A stretch of DNA of 39,225 nucleotides from assembly GCA_002504495.1 (NCBI GenBank), contig DATC01000099.1:1-39225 (forward strand), read 5' to 3'. Numbering within the stretch: the first letter of the stretch is position 1; each line of letters opens with the position of its first letter. Positions 17,095 through 25,635 of this stretch are shown piece by piece. The notes under the pieces are model-generated. The model was given only the letters and a program-made list of their open reading frames with translations, searched no databases and was not told the origin of the DNA. The stretch comes from Methanomassiliicoccaceae archaeon UBA537. Its GTDB lineage: Archaea; Thermoplasmatota; Thermoplasmata; Methanomassiliicoccales; Methanomethylophilaceae. Position numbers and translations under genes: made by a program.

Positions 17095-17828
17095 TCTGAT
17101 GCCTCCTTTCTTCCGGAGTAGCGTCTCTTGAGCGCATCGACCTGGAGGTCGTGGACCTCGTGGCATGCGTTCACGGCCAGCTCGATGGCGTGGTCGAACT
17201 CCTCGCGGGTCATGTTGCCGTCCATCTGGAGAAGGACGATGTCGTCGGTGGAGGGAACGATGGCGATGGGCACGTCGGCCTGGCCGTAGTTGTCCTCCTC
17301 CTTGTTGAGATCCAGAAGGACGTGTCCGTCGGCTTTGCCTGCGGCGATGGCCGGCACGATGTCCTTCATCGGGATGCCTGCATCGGCCAGAGCCACGGAA
17401 GCGGCGGTGAGTCCGGCGCATCTAGTTCCGGCATTGGCCTGGAGGATCTCTATGTACACGTCTATGGACGCACGGGGGTAGAGCTCGGTCTGAACGACGT
17501 TCTCCAGCGCCTCGGCGGTGATCTTGGAGATCTCCACGCTCCTTCTGTCGGTGCCGGGCCTTTTCCTGTCGGACACGGAGTAGGCCTCCATGTTGTATTT
17601 GACCTGGACGATTGCCTTCTCGGGGTTCTGGAGATGCCTGGGGTGGCATTCCCTGGGCCCGTACACGGCGGCCAGCACCTTGTTCTTTCCTATCTCCACG
17701 TATGCGGATCCGTCCGCGTTCTTGAGAACTCCCGCTTCTATCTTGATGGGCCTGTGGACCTCCGCGGTCCTGCCATCGATGCGGATTCCGTTCTCGTCAA
17801 CCAATACCATATCAGTGTGTCCGCTCAT
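17091..17828 (-). CDS. rrp41: Exosome complex catalytic subunit Rrp41
   Basis: The catalytic RNase PH-fold subunit, performing phosphorolytic 3'-5' RNA decay and tailing, about 245 residues. Signatures: ENGIRIDGR, GSAYVEIGKNKVLAAVYGPRE and LYPRASIDVYIEILQANAGTR (shown in part); the downstream Asp-rich strand includes ADGHVLLDLN. The ATG at 17828 is chosen. A GTG at 17834 overlaps the rrp4 stop (GTGA) and shares the same GGGGG ribosome binding site, so the exact start is uncertain by two codons. Confidence 0.95.
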   Translation of the reverse strand: MSGHTDMVLVDENGIRIDGRTAEVHRPIKIEAGVLKNADGSAYVEIGKNKVLAAVYGPRECHPRHLQNPEKAIVQVKYNMEAYSVSDRKRPGTDRRSVEISKITAEALENVVQTELYPRASIDVYIEILQANAGTRCAGLTAASVALADAGIPMKDIVPAIAAGKADGHVLLDLNKEEDNYGQADVPIAIVPSTDDIVLLQMDGNMTREEFDHAIELAVNACHEVHDLQVDALKRRYSGRKEASE

Positions 17829-17830
17829 GG

Positions 17831-18544
17831 TCACTCATCCCCCTCGTCTTCCTCTTCATCGCTCCGGGGGAGCTTGCTCTCGATAAAATCTTTGATTCTG
17901 TCCGCGAGGTTGCTCGCCTGAGCGAGCTCCTCGATCATACGGATGGCCTGGCAGGCGACGTCGGCCTCCTCCTCTTCTCCGTCGACCCATACCATTCCGT
18001 TCTGGCCGACGGTGATGCGGCAGTCAGTCATCTCCTTCAGCATGGAGATCATGGAGCCGCTCTTCCCTATGATCCTGGAGACCTTGGTGTGGGACACCTT
18101 GACGAGCCTTCCGCCCTCGAGCTTCCTCAGGCCCGAGTCTTTCATCGTGACCTGGATCTTCTTGCTCTCATCCACGGACAGCACTTTCAGCAGCACGGCG
18201 TCCCCTATGCCTATGAATCTGGACGTATCTCCGAATTCCACCTTCCAGGGTACTTCGCTCACATGCAGCGGAGCGGGGTAGGGCGCGCCGATGTCGACGA
18301 GCCAGTTCGATGGGCCTATGTCGGTTATGATACCGATAACGGTGTCGCCCGATGTCGGCATGTAGCATCCTCTGAGGGGTATGACTCCGACGGTGTTCTG
18401 ATACACGTTGCGGACCCCCATGACGCTAGCGCGGACCTTGCCTTTGCTGAAGTAGGCGAAGTCCCCGGGCTTCATCCCGGTGCCGTCGAGAACCTCTCCC
18501 GGTACGACGATCTCGCGCGTCTGCCTGGTGTTTCTTCTTTCCAT
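17831..18544 (-). CDS. rrp4: Exosome RNA-binding cap subunit Rrp4
   Basis: A 237-residue cap protein with an N-terminal domain (VVPGEVL), a central S1 domain (about residues 60-140) and a C-terminal KH domain containing SRIIGKSGSMISMLK (the GxxG loop). It caps the Rrp41/42 ring and feeds RNA into it. The acidic tail ends in DEEEDEGDE. The ATG at 18544 follows a GTGAT site; an upstream GTG at 18553 is less likely. Confidence 0.95.
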   Translation of the reverse strand: MERRNTRQTREIVVPGEVLDGTGMKPGDFAYFSKGKVRASVMGVRNVYQNTVGVIPLRGCYMPTSGDTVIGIITDIGPSNWLVDIGAPYPAPLHVSEVPWKVEFGDTSRFIGIGDAVLLKVLSVDESKKIQVTMKDSGLRKLEGGRLVKVSHTKVSRIIGKSGSMISMLKEMTDCRITVGQNGMVWVDGEEEEADVACQAIRMIEELAQASNLADRIKDFIESKLPRSDEEEDEGDE

Positions 18545-18566
18545 TCGTATCACTCTGTCAATTTGA

Positions 18567-19262
18567 TTAATCCATGAGCTTGACGGAAGCGGACCCCTTG
18601 GTCTTGTGCTTCAGTTTCTCCGTCAGCTCCGTTATGGTTCCCGCGGGAATCTCCATGGTGCCGATCCAATCTCCTTCGGGAGTCCAGGTCTCCCTGTCCA
18701 CGATGCCGTACCTTATCAGGTCGTCGTAGCAGCGGCCGTAGTCGCTTCCCTTGAGCTTGATGGCGATCCTGCTCTTCTCGAATCTTATCGGAAGAAGCGG
18801 ACGAAGGCATTTCATCGCCTCTGCGATCTCCTTGTCCAAGGGCTTGAACGGATCCACATGGAATTTAGCCTCTTCCAGCGCAAGCTGTATCCTGAGCGGA
18901 GGATGGGGCGTACGGGTCTGCGGGTTGATGGCGTTCGCGGCGATATAGGCGATGACCTGGTGGAGCTTGGCCTCCATCATCTCCTTCCGCTGTTCGGCCG
19001 TTATCTGGATCTCGCCCTTCTCTAATATGATCCTGGCGATATCCACGGCCTCTACGGTTCCGAACGCCTCTTCCATCTTCTCCTCCGTGGGCCTGGTGCC
19101 TTTGGAGGCGTTCTTGAAGACATCCTCGACGGCCATGTACTCGACGATATCGAACTTCTTGCCCTCTTTGATCAGGTCGACGACCTTCGGGTCCAGAAGG
19201 ATCTCGAACGTCTCCCCGTGTGATTCCAGGCGGGCGGTTATCGCATCGTCGAGGTCGACCAT
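18567..19262 (-). CDS. Ribosome maturation protein SBDS homologue
   Basis: A 231-residue archaeal relative of the Shwachman-Bodian-Diamond syndrome protein, which releases aIF6 from the 50S subunit. The N-terminal domain contains EILLDPKVVDLIKEGK and VEDVFKNASKGTR. The middle domain starts at GEIQITAEQRKEM and contains NPQTRTPHPPLRI. These are the standard family signatures. It lies 4 nt downstream of psmA in the conserved order psmA-sbds-rrp4. Confidence 0.96.
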   Translation of the reverse strand: MVDLDDAITARLESHGETFEILLDPKVVDLIKEGKKFDIVEYMAVEDVFKNASKGTRPTEEKMEEAFGTVEAVDIARIILEKGEIQITAEQRKEMMEAKLHQVIAYIAANAINPQTRTPHPPLRIQLALEEAKFHVDPFKPLDKEIAEAMKCLRPLLPIRFEKSRIAIKLKGSDYGRCYDDLIRYGIVDRETWTPEGDWIGTMEIPAGTITELTEKLKHKTKGSASVKLMD

Positions 19263-19266
19263 CGGA

Positions 19267-19974
19267 TCACTGCCCGATGAGGGTGGAGACTTCGGATTCC
19301 GAGAGCCTCCTGAACTTCTTTCCGATCTCGGCAACGCCGATCTCGACATTCTCCGCCTTGAGCTTGTCTTCCACGGCGGACGCCATGGCTTTGAGGCCGA
19401 GTTTGGCGGCTTCTTCGAATGTCATGGAGTCCTTGAACTCCTTTTCGAAGATGTCCATGACCGCGGATCTTCCGTTTCCGATACCGGTAGCTTTGTAGGC
19501 GACCAGCGCACCGGACGGGTCCGTCTCGAAAAGATGAGCGCCCATGTCGTCGGTTCCGGCTACGAGGAGAGCGGTCCCGAAGGGACGTACACCGCCGTAC
19601 TGGGTGAAGTTCTGCTCATGGTCGCAGACCTTCTTCACGAGCATCTCTACTCCGATGTTCTCGCCGAAGTTTACCCTGTGGACCTGGGCTTCCTTGCGTG
19701 CCTCGTCGACGAGAACGCGCGCGTCGGCGACGAGACCGGAGGTCGCGCAGCCTATGTAGTCGTCGATCTCGTGGATCTTCTCCGTGGATTTGGGTTCCAG
19801 AAGCCTGCTCGTGACCTTTCTGTCAACGATGAGCATGACCCCGTTGTCGTACTTGATCCCGAGGGTGGTCGAACCCTTCTTCACGGCCTCGCGTGCGTAT
19901 TCGACTTGGAAAAGCCTTCCGTCAGGAGAGAAAACCGTGCTCCCTCTGTCATAAGCCATCTGTCCGGGTTGCAT
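19267..19974 (-). CDS. psmA: 20S proteasome alpha subunit
   Basis: A 235-residue subunit forming the outer rings of the archaeal proteasome and its gate. The N-terminus MQPGQMAYDRGSTVFSPDGR and the following RLFQVEYAREAVKKGST are nearly those of the Thermoplasma alpha subunit, one of the clues for the organism's placement. The ATG follows GGAG by 9 nt. A palindromic TATA element at 20016-20027 is located to drive it independently of pop5. Confidence 0.97.
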   Translation of the reverse strand: MQPGQMAYDRGSTVFSPDGRLFQVEYAREAVKKGSTTLGIKYDNGVMLIVDRKVTSRLLEPKSTEKIHEIDDYIGCATSGLVADARVLVDEARKEAQVHRVNFGENIGVEMLVKKVCDHEQNFTQYGGVRPFGTALLVAGTDDMGAHLFETDPSGALVAYKATGIGNGRSAVMDIFEKEFKDSMTFEEAAKLGLKAMASAVEDKLKAENVEIGVAEIGKKFRRLSESEVSTLIGQ

Positions 19975-20015
19975 AAAATTGTGCTCCTTGCTCTAACGCG
20001 ACCTCATCGGGCGCG

Positions 20016-20027
20016 CACTATATAGTG
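20016..20027. promoter_or_regulatory. Palindromic TATA element upstream of psmA
   Basis: CACTATATAGTG is a perfect 12-bp palindrome containing a TATA core. A start site about 26 nt downstream would leave a leader of roughly 20 nt that includes the GGAG ribosome binding site. It lies in the gap between the pop5 stop and psmA. Confidence 0.55.
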
Positions 20028-20050
20028 TTTAGCGGTGCATCTTCAGAGCT

Positions 20051-20341
20051 TCATCTGTGCCTTTTCCTGGGTGCGTTGAGGGCAGGATGCCGCGCTCTCA
20101 GCGCATGAAGAGTACCCGAGCAATCGAAAGGCCTCGATCCAGGAATCGCTGCCGACAGCGATGATTCCAATCCTTCGCGGTCGTCCGGCGATGAACGAAT
20201 GACCGCCAAGCCGTTCTTGCACGTGATCACCTTCGCGGATCCTACTTCGCGAACGGCTTCCTCCGCCGCCTTCCTATCGGTCTCAGGCGGCATCTCGAAT
20301 GCCGTGTAGCGTCTTCTTCCCCGCACCGATTTGACCGTCAT
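20051..20341 (-). CDS. rnp2: Ribonuclease P protein component 2 (Pop5-like)
   Basis: A 96-residue protein with weak but ordered similarity to archaeal Pop5: GRRRYTAFEM at the start, VGSAKVITCKNGLAVIRSS in the middle, then PFDCSGTLHALRARH near the end, like the VSGTIKRLKRK segment of known Pop5. Pop5 pairs with Rpp30 to activate the catalytic RNase P RNA. Position just upstream of psmA and the exosome genes is the classical archaeal context, although the usual rpp30 neighbour is absent. The ATG at 20341 has GGAG 6 nt upstream. It is shorter than typical Pop5 proteins (about 120 residues). Confidence 0.75.
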   Translation of the reverse strand: MTVKSVRGRRRYTAFEMPPETDRKAAEEAVREVGSAKVITCKNGLAVIRSSPDDREGLESSLSAAIPGSRPFDCSGTLHALRARHPALNAPRKRHR

Positions 20342-20873
20342 CGGATGCTCCACACCGCATTCGGCTATTAATCGTTCGGTCGCGATTTCATCTTGCTTAA
20401 AGTCCTAAAAACGTGTCGGATGATAGGTTGTCGAATGGAACGTGGCCAGCTTGTCCCGATGCTCAACCGAGTAATTTCGAAGGCGATATCCGTGCCATGG
20501 ATGAATCATTCATCCTATATCATCGATATCCAGACAATACACGGAATTTGTTTTTTTGATTATGTAGTATATAAATAATTCTTAGATCGACATCAAGATT
20601 AACTTTTCTAGAATACGACTGTTAATCATTCTGTTATACAACTAAAATTATTGTAGCATTATCATTAAAGATAATATCAAAAATCAGTCATTTAATGAGC
20701 ATCTGGCTATTACGGATTTAGACGGTACTAAATTTTTTAGGTTGTGCAAAAAGTTTAGCTTGAAAAAAGTCGTAAATTATTGAATTACAGATATATAAAA
20801 TATTCATAGAAGCCATTAAAATGCTTTCAGCGATGCTCTCTCTCGTTCCCTATATGGTAACGGAGGCAATGAC
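20342..20873. other. AT-rich 532-bp intergenic region between pop5 and hdrA
   Basis: The only gap above 300 bp, and much richer in A/T than anything else here. It holds several inverted repeats: GGATGAA-TCA-TTCATCC (20499-20515), GATTAAC-N17-GTTAATC (20597-20627) and ATTTAG-N6-CTAAAT (20716-20733). A TATA-like element lies near 20791. Three TTTAG copies cluster between 20717 and 20760. No convincing ORF or tRNA was seen. It probably contains the regulated promoter of the hdrA-mvh operon, and possibly a small RNA. Confidence 0.6.
20791..20800 (+). promoter_or_regulatory. TATA box of the hdrA-mvhDGA operon
   Basis: ATATATAAAA is the best TATA match upstream of hdrA. Transcription would start near 20822, giving a leader of about 50 nt that includes the GGAGG ribosome binding site before the TTG start. 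Confidence 0.6.
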
Positions 20874-23800
20874 TTGAGCAAATCAGCATTGGTTATCGGA
20901 GGAGGAATAGCGGGCATCCAGGCTTCCCTGGATCTTGCAGACCGCGGCATCCATGTCTACCTGGTGGAGAAGGATCCCACCATCGGAGGCAAGATGTGCC
21001 GTCTCGACAAGACGTTCCCTACGAACGACTGTTCCGCATGTATCCTGTCTCCTAAGATGGCGGATTGCGCCGGGCACCCCAACGTCGATCTTCTCACCTA
21101 CCACGAGGTCAAGAAGGTCGAGGGTCAGGCCGGAGACTTCAAGGTCACGGTTCTGAAGAAGGCCAGATACGTCAACCCCAAGGAGTGTACCGGATGCGGA
21201 GACTGCATCTCCAAGTGCCCGGTCAAGAAGATCCCCGACGAGTACGAGTACGGGCTCGTCAACAGGAAGGCCATCTACATCCCCCACGCCCAGGCTGTCC
21301 CCCGTGTCGCAGTGATCGACGGATCCTACTGCAACATGGTCCAGAAGGGCAAGTGCGGACTCTGCGCCAAGGCCTGCGGAAAGGGTGCGATCCACTACGA
21401 TGACAAGGACGAGCTCATCACGCTCGAGGTCGGATCCATCATCGCGGCTCCCGGATTCCAGACCTGGAACGCCGGAATCGCCACCGAGTACGGCTATGGA
21501 AGGTTCAAGAACGTCGTTACAGCCATCGAGTACGAGAGGCTGATGTGCGCTTCCGGACCTCTCAGCGGACACATCCAGGTTCCCAGCTCCGGAGAGGCGC
21601 CCAAGAAGATCGCCTACATCCAGTGCTGCGGTTCCAGATCCCAGAAGACCGGATGGAAGAAGTACTGCTCCTCAGTCTGCTGCATGTACGCCATCAAGCA
21701 GGCCATGATCACCAAGGAGCACGGAGATCTCCAGGAGGACATCTTCTTCATGGACATCAGGTCCTACGGAAAGGAGTTCGAGGCCTACGTCCACAGAGGA
21801 GAGGACGAGTACGGCATCAACATGCACAGGGCCGCTCGCGTCTCCAACATCGAAGAGGATCCCGAGACGAAGATCCTCCACGTAAACTACACCGATTCCA
21901 ACGGCGACGCCAAGACCGACGATTTCGACATGGTCGTCCTGTCCATCGGACTCGTGCCTCCCGACGGAGCCCAGGAGTTCGCAGACACACTCGGAATCGA
22001 GCTCAACGAGTACGGATTCTGCAAGACCACCGTCTACCACCCCCTGGAGACGACCAGGCCCGGAATCTTCGTCACCGGCGCATTCGCCGCCCCGAAGGAC
22101 ATCCCCACGTCCGTCGCCGAGGCCAGCGGTGCTTCCGCCAAGGCCGGCGCGTACATCGTCGACGAGAACTTCACCCCCTGCGCCCCCAAGGTCTATCCTC
22201 CTGAGAAGGACGTCGAGGGCAAGGAGCCCAGGATCGGAGTTTGGGTCTGCCACTGCGGAATCAACATCGGCGCCGTCGTCGACGTTCCCGCTGTCGTCGA
22301 GTACGTCAAGAAGCTCCCCAACGTCGTCTATGCCACCGAGTCCCAGTACGCCTGCGCCGAGGACTGCCTCAAGCAGATCTCCGCTGCGATCCAGGACATG
22401 GACCTCAACAGGGTCGTCGTCGCTTCTTGCACTCCGAGGACCCACGAGCCCCTCTTCAGAGAGGCCTGCAGGAACGGAGGACTCAACAAGTATCTGTACA
22501 ACATGGCCAACATCCGCGACCAGTGCTCGTGGATCCACATGCACGAGCCCGAGGCCGCCACAATGAAGGCCAAGGACCTCGTCAGGATGGCCATCGCCAA
22601 GGCGCGCCTTCTCGAGCCTCTCGAGGGAGCCGAGATCCCCGTCACCAATTCCGCCGCCATCATCGGAGGAGGAATCACCGGAATGACCGCCGCTCTCGAC
22701 ATCGCCGCTCAGGGATACGAGGTCCACCTCGTCGAGAGGGAGAACGAGCTCGGAGGATACGCACGCAACTTCGCCTTCAAGGAGGACGGAGTGGCTGTCA
22801 AGGACTTCCTCGCCGAGACCATCGCCAAGGTCAATGCCGATAAGAGGATCCACGTCCACCTCGGCACCACGCCCAAGGACATACCCGGATACGTGGGCAA
22901 CTTCACCCTCCAGCTCACCAACGGAGAGGAGTACCCCGTCGGAGGAGTCCTCTTCGCTGTCGGAGCCGCCGCGTACGAGCCCACCGAGTACAACTTCGGA
23001 AAGGACTCCAAGGTCATCACCCAGATCGAGGCCGAGAAGAGGATCGACGCCGGATCCTTCAACGGAAAGGACGTCGTCTTCATCCAGTGCGTCGGATCCA
23101 GGAGCGAGAAGGTCGGCTACTGCAGCAGGGTGTGCTGCGCCCAGTCCTGCAGGGAAGCCATCAAGATCAAGATGGCCGACCCCACCGCCAATGTCACCAT
23201 CATCCACAAGGACATCAGGACCTACTCCTTCCGCGAGGAGCTCTACTACAGGGCCTGCCAGATGGGCGTCAAGTTCCTGAGGCACGCCGAGAGCACCGAC
23301 CCCGAGTACGACGGAAGCGTCGTCAAGGTCTTCGACACCACCCTCGGCGCCGATGTCGAGATCCCCGTCGACACTCTTGTCCTCGCCGGCGGAATCGCCC
23401 CCGACAGAGAGAACAAGGAGCACCTCGCCAAGATGGTCAAGGTTCCGATATCCAAGGACGGATTCTACTTCGAGGCCCACCAGAAGCTCAGGCCTGTCGA
23501 CTTCGCAACCGAAGGCGTCTACGTCGCCGGTGCGGCCCACTGGCCCAAGTTCATGGACGAGTGCATCGCCCAGGCTTCCGGTGCAGCTTCCAGGATGCTC
23601 ACCGTCATCTCCAAGAACAAGCTGATCTCCGAAGGTATCACGGCTGTCGCCAACCCCGACCGCTGCGACGGATGCGGAGTCTGCGTCGGTTGCTGCGACT
23701 ACAACGCCGTCTCGCTCGTGACCCAGGACGACGGCTCCAAGAAGAGCTTCGTGAACCCCGGTCTGTGCAAGGGCTGCGGATGCTGCGTCGCATCCTGTCC

Positions 23801-23891
23801 CGCCGGAGCCATGGAGCAGAGAGGCTTCAGGACCAAGCAGATCATCGCTGAGATCGATGCCTGTCTCGACTACCCCGTGGGAGGAGAGTGA
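20874..23891 (+). CDS. hdrA: Heterodisulfide reductase subunit A, double-module form (1,005 residues)
   Basis: Electron-bifurcating flavoprotein core of the MvhADG-HdrABC complex. Usual HdrA is about 650 residues; here two modules are joined. Module 1 (about 1-440): FAD-binding GGGIAGIQASLDLA (8-21), Cys-rich FPTNDCSACILSPKM (48-62), then inserted ferredoxin cysteines CTGCGDCISKCP (105-116) and CNMVQKGKCGLCAKAC (153-168). Module 2 (about 452-1005) starts with the normal HdrA N-terminus GVWVCHCGINIG (455-466), has a second FAD motif IGGGITGMTAALDIA (597-611), lacks the inserted ferredoxin, and ends with CDGCGVCVGCC (931-941) and CKGCGCCVASCP (965-976). It starts with TTG, supported by GGAGG 7 nt upstream. 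Codon use is strongly biased to GAG, AAG, CTC, GTC and GGA, suggesting high expression. hdrB and hdrC are not adjacent. Confidence 0.95.
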   Translation: MSKSALVIGGGIAGIQASLDLADRGIHVYLVEKDPTIGGKMCRLDKTFPTNDCSACILSPKMADCAGHPNVDLLTYHEVKKVEGQAGDFKVTVLKKARYVNPKECTGCGDCISKCPVKKIPDEYEYGLVNRKAIYIPHAQAVPRVAVIDGSYCNMVQKGKCGLCAKACGKGAIHYDDKDELITLEVGSIIAAPGFQTWNAGIATEYGYGRFKNVVTAIEYERLMCASGPLSGHIQVPSSGEAPKKIAYIQCCGSRSQKTGWKKYCSSVCCMYAIKQAMITKEHGDLQEDIFFMDIRSYGKEFEAYVHRGEDEYGINMHRAARVSNIEEDPETKILHVNYTDSNGDAKTDDFDMVVLSIGLVPPDGAQEFADTLGIELNEYGFCKTTVYHPLETTRPGIFVTGAFAAPKDIPTSVAEASGASAKAGAYIVDENFTPCAPKVYPPEKDVEGKEPRIGVWVCHCGINIGAVVDVPAVVEYVKKLPNVVYATESQYACAEDCLKQISAAIQDMDLNRVVVASCTPRTHEPLFREACRNGGLNKYLYNMANIRDQCSWIHMHEPEAATMKAKDLVRMAIAKARLLEPLEGAEIPVTNSAAIIGGGITGMTAALDIAAQGYEVHLVERENELGGYARNFAFKEDGVAVKDFLAETIAKVNADKRIHVHLGTTPKDIPGYVGNFTLQLTNGEEYPVGGVLFAVGAAAYEPTEYNFGKDSKVITQIEAEKRIDAGSFNGKDVVFIQCVGSRSEKVGYCSRVCCAQSCREAIKIKMADPTANVTIIHKDIRTYSFREELYYRACQMGVKFLRHAESTDPEYDGSVVKVFDTTLGADVEIPVDTLVLAGGIAPDRENKEHLAKMVKVPISKDGFYFEAHQKLRPVDFATEGVYVAGAAHWPKFMDECIAQASGAASRMLTVISKNKLISEGITAVANPDRCDGCGVCVGCCDYNAVSLVTQDDGSKKSFVNPGLCKGCGCCVASCPAGAMEQRGFRTKQIIAEIDACLDYPVGGE

Positions 23892-23896
23892 TTCCA

Positions 23897-24319
23897 ATGG
23901 CAGACGAATTCCAACCCAGAATCGTGGCTTTCTGCTGCAACTGGTGCTCCTATGCCGGTGCCGACGGTGCCGGTGTCGCCAGACTCCAGATGCCCACCAA
24001 CTTCCGTATCATCAGGACCATGTGCTCCGCGCGTGTCGACCCCGAGTTCGTCCTCAGGGCGTTCGCCAAGGGCGCCGACGGAGTCATGGTGCTCGGATGC
24101 CACCCCGCCGACTGCCACTACATCGGTGGAAACTACAGGGCCAGAAGGAGGGTCGCCCTCCTGAGGCTGGTCCTCGAGCAGTACGGGTTCGACCCGAAGA
24201 GGCTCAAGCTCGAGTGGGTCTCCGCCTCGGAAGGAGAGAAGTTCCAGACTACGGTCGTCAACTTCGTTGACACGATCAAGGCCCTCGGACCCACCCCCCT
24301 TGTCAAGGAGGTGCAGTGA
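23897..24319 (+). CDS. mvhD: F420-non-reducing hydrogenase iron-sulfur subunit D
   Basis: A 140-residue [2Fe-2S] protein that passes electrons from MvhAG to HdrA. Cysteines C13, C14 and C17 (FCCNWCSYAGAD), C43, and C68/C73 (GCHPADCHYIGGN) follow the family pattern. The ATG at 23897 is 5 nt after the hdrA stop, within the operon. An in-frame GTG at 23888 overlaps hdrA and is less likely. Confidence 0.95.
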   Translation: MADEFQPRIVAFCCNWCSYAGADGAGVARLQMPTNFRIIRTMCSARVDPEFVLRAFAKGADGVMVLGCHPADCHYIGGNYRARRRVALLRLVLEQYGFDPKRLKLEWVSASEGEKFQTTVVNFVDTIKALGPTPLVKEVQ

Positions 24320-24320
24320 T

Positions 24321-25631
24321 ATGGGATTCTTCGACAAGATGTTCAAGAAGGAAGAGAAGAAAATCGAGCAGAAGAAGGAGGCGAGGGCCGAGAAGAAGGC
24401 CGAGAAGAAGGCCGCCCCCGCCCCCAAGGCCGAGGCACCCAAGGCGGCTTCCGCCCCCAAGGCCGCTTCCTCTGCCGGAAACCCCGGACCCTACGATTTC
24501 ATCGTTCCTCCGGTGTCCAACCCCAACGACGGGAACATCCCTGAGGACGCCGTGCTCTACGCGGCCGACCTCGGCCCCCTCCTTCCCGGAGCGCCCGCCA
24601 ATGGCAAGATCAAGCTGGCCGTGTACTGGTGCGCCGGATGCGGCGGATGCGACGTCTCCCTGCTGGACACCCACGAGAGGCTTCTCACCATCGGAGACAT
24701 GGCCGACATCGTCATGTGGCCCGTCGCATCCGATGGAAAGGAGAAGGACATCGAGGCGATGCAGGACGGCGAGATCACCGTCGCTCTGATCAACGGAGCT
24801 GTCAGGAACAGCGAGAACGAGCACATGGCCAAGCTGCTCAGGAAGAAGTCCGCCATAGTCGTCGCATACGGATCCTGCGCCTGCTACGGCGGAAGCCCCG
24901 CTCTCGCCAATCTCGTTCCCGGCGGAGCCGCAGAGGTCAAGGACTACGTCTACACGAAGGTCCCTTCCTCCGCCAACTTCCTCAAGGACAACAACCTCGA
25001 TGCATCCACGATGCCCCAGGAGTCCTTCGAGGCCCCCGAGGGAACTCTCACCCTGCCCACCCTCTACGACACCGTGAAGACCCTCGACCAGGTCATCGAC
25101 GTCGACTACACCATCCCCGGATGCCCGCCTCTTCCCGAGTCCATCAGCCAGCTGCTGAAGGCGGTCGAGGACTTCGTCTACAATGGAGTTCCTCTTCCTC
25201 CCAAGGGAACCGAGATCGGTATCACCACAAAGACCCTGTGCGAGGAGTGCCCCAGGCAGAAGACCGGTGCCAGGATCACCGAGCTGAAGGAGCCCTTCCA
25301 GATCGACGATGACGGAACCACCTGCCTCATGGAGCAGGGCGTCCTGTGCCTCGGACCCGCCACGATGGGCGGATGCAGGGCCAGATGCACCCGTGCGGGC
25401 CAGCCCTGCCGCGGATGCTACGGACCGTCTCCCGATGTGGAGGAGCAGGGAGCATCCATCTTCACCGCGGTCGCTTCCCTCTTCCCTATCTTGGACGAGG
25501 ATCCCACCTGCGGAGAGGACGAGATCATCAAGATCATGAGCACAATCAAGGACCCGCTTGGATACTTCTACGCGTACACGCTCGGGAAGTCTCTCATCAA
25601 GAAAGCGGTCGTCGAGAACCAGAGGAGGTAA
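24321..25631 (+). CDS. mvhG: F420-non-reducing hydrogenase small subunit with charged N-terminal extension
   Basis: A 436-residue small subunit carrying the Fe-S relay of the [NiFe] hydrogenase. The conserved part starts near residue 96 with KLAVYWCAGCGGCDVSLLD (C104, C107, C110). It continues with YGSCACYGG, PGCPP and further cysteines CEECPRQ, GGCRARCTRAGQPCRGCYGP. The first 95 residues are not part of the usual family (about 300 residues): MGFFDKMFKKEEKK looks like an amphipathic helix, followed by a Lys/Glu/Ala/Pro-rich spacer to about residue 55. The start is firm: ATG preceded by GGAGGTG. It overlaps the mvhD stop region by spacing of 1 nt. Confidence 0.93.
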   Translation: MGFFDKMFKKEEKKIEQKKEARAEKKAEKKAAPAPKAEAPKAASAPKAASSAGNPGPYDFIVPPVSNPNDGNIPEDAVLYAADLGPLLPGAPANGKIKLAVYWCAGCGGCDVSLLDTHERLLTIGDMADIVMWPVASDGKEKDIEAMQDGEITVALINGAVRNSENEHMAKLLRKKSAIVVAYGSCACYGGSPALANLVPGGAAEVKDYVYTKVPSSANFLKDNNLDASTMPQESFEAPEGTLTLPTLYDTVKTLDQVIDVDYTIPGCPPLPESISQLLKAVEDFVYNGVPLPPKGTEIGITTKTLCEECPRQKTGARITELKEPFQIDDDGTTCLMEQGVLCLGPATMGGCRARCTRAGQPCRGCYGPSPDVEEQGASIFTAVASLFPILDEDPTCGEDEIIKIMSTIKDPLGYFYAYTLGKSLIKKAVVENQRR

Positions 25632-25635
25632 TCAT

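Noticed and set aside
20393..20578. A 61-codon open frame in the AT-rich gap
   Set aside because: No ribosome binding site or family pattern; it spans dyad sequences and shifts from GC-rich to AT-rich composition within the frame.
20342..20873. tRNA or other known structured RNA in the AT-rich gap
   Set aside because: No T-loop GGTTCRA-type sequence with a paired acceptor stem was found by eye, and the arms seen are too short and AT-rich to name.
21672..23897. A 741-residue open frame antisense to hdrA
   Set aside because: Composition (Asp/Gly/Val/Leu-rich, no domain) is what strongly biased codon use on the opposite strand produces; the same occurs antisense to mvhA (25597-27435).
24267..24320. 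An upstream start for MvhG at 24267
   Set aside because: It would overlap mvhD in another frame; the ATG at 24321 has a strong GGAGGTG site and a sensible N-terminus.
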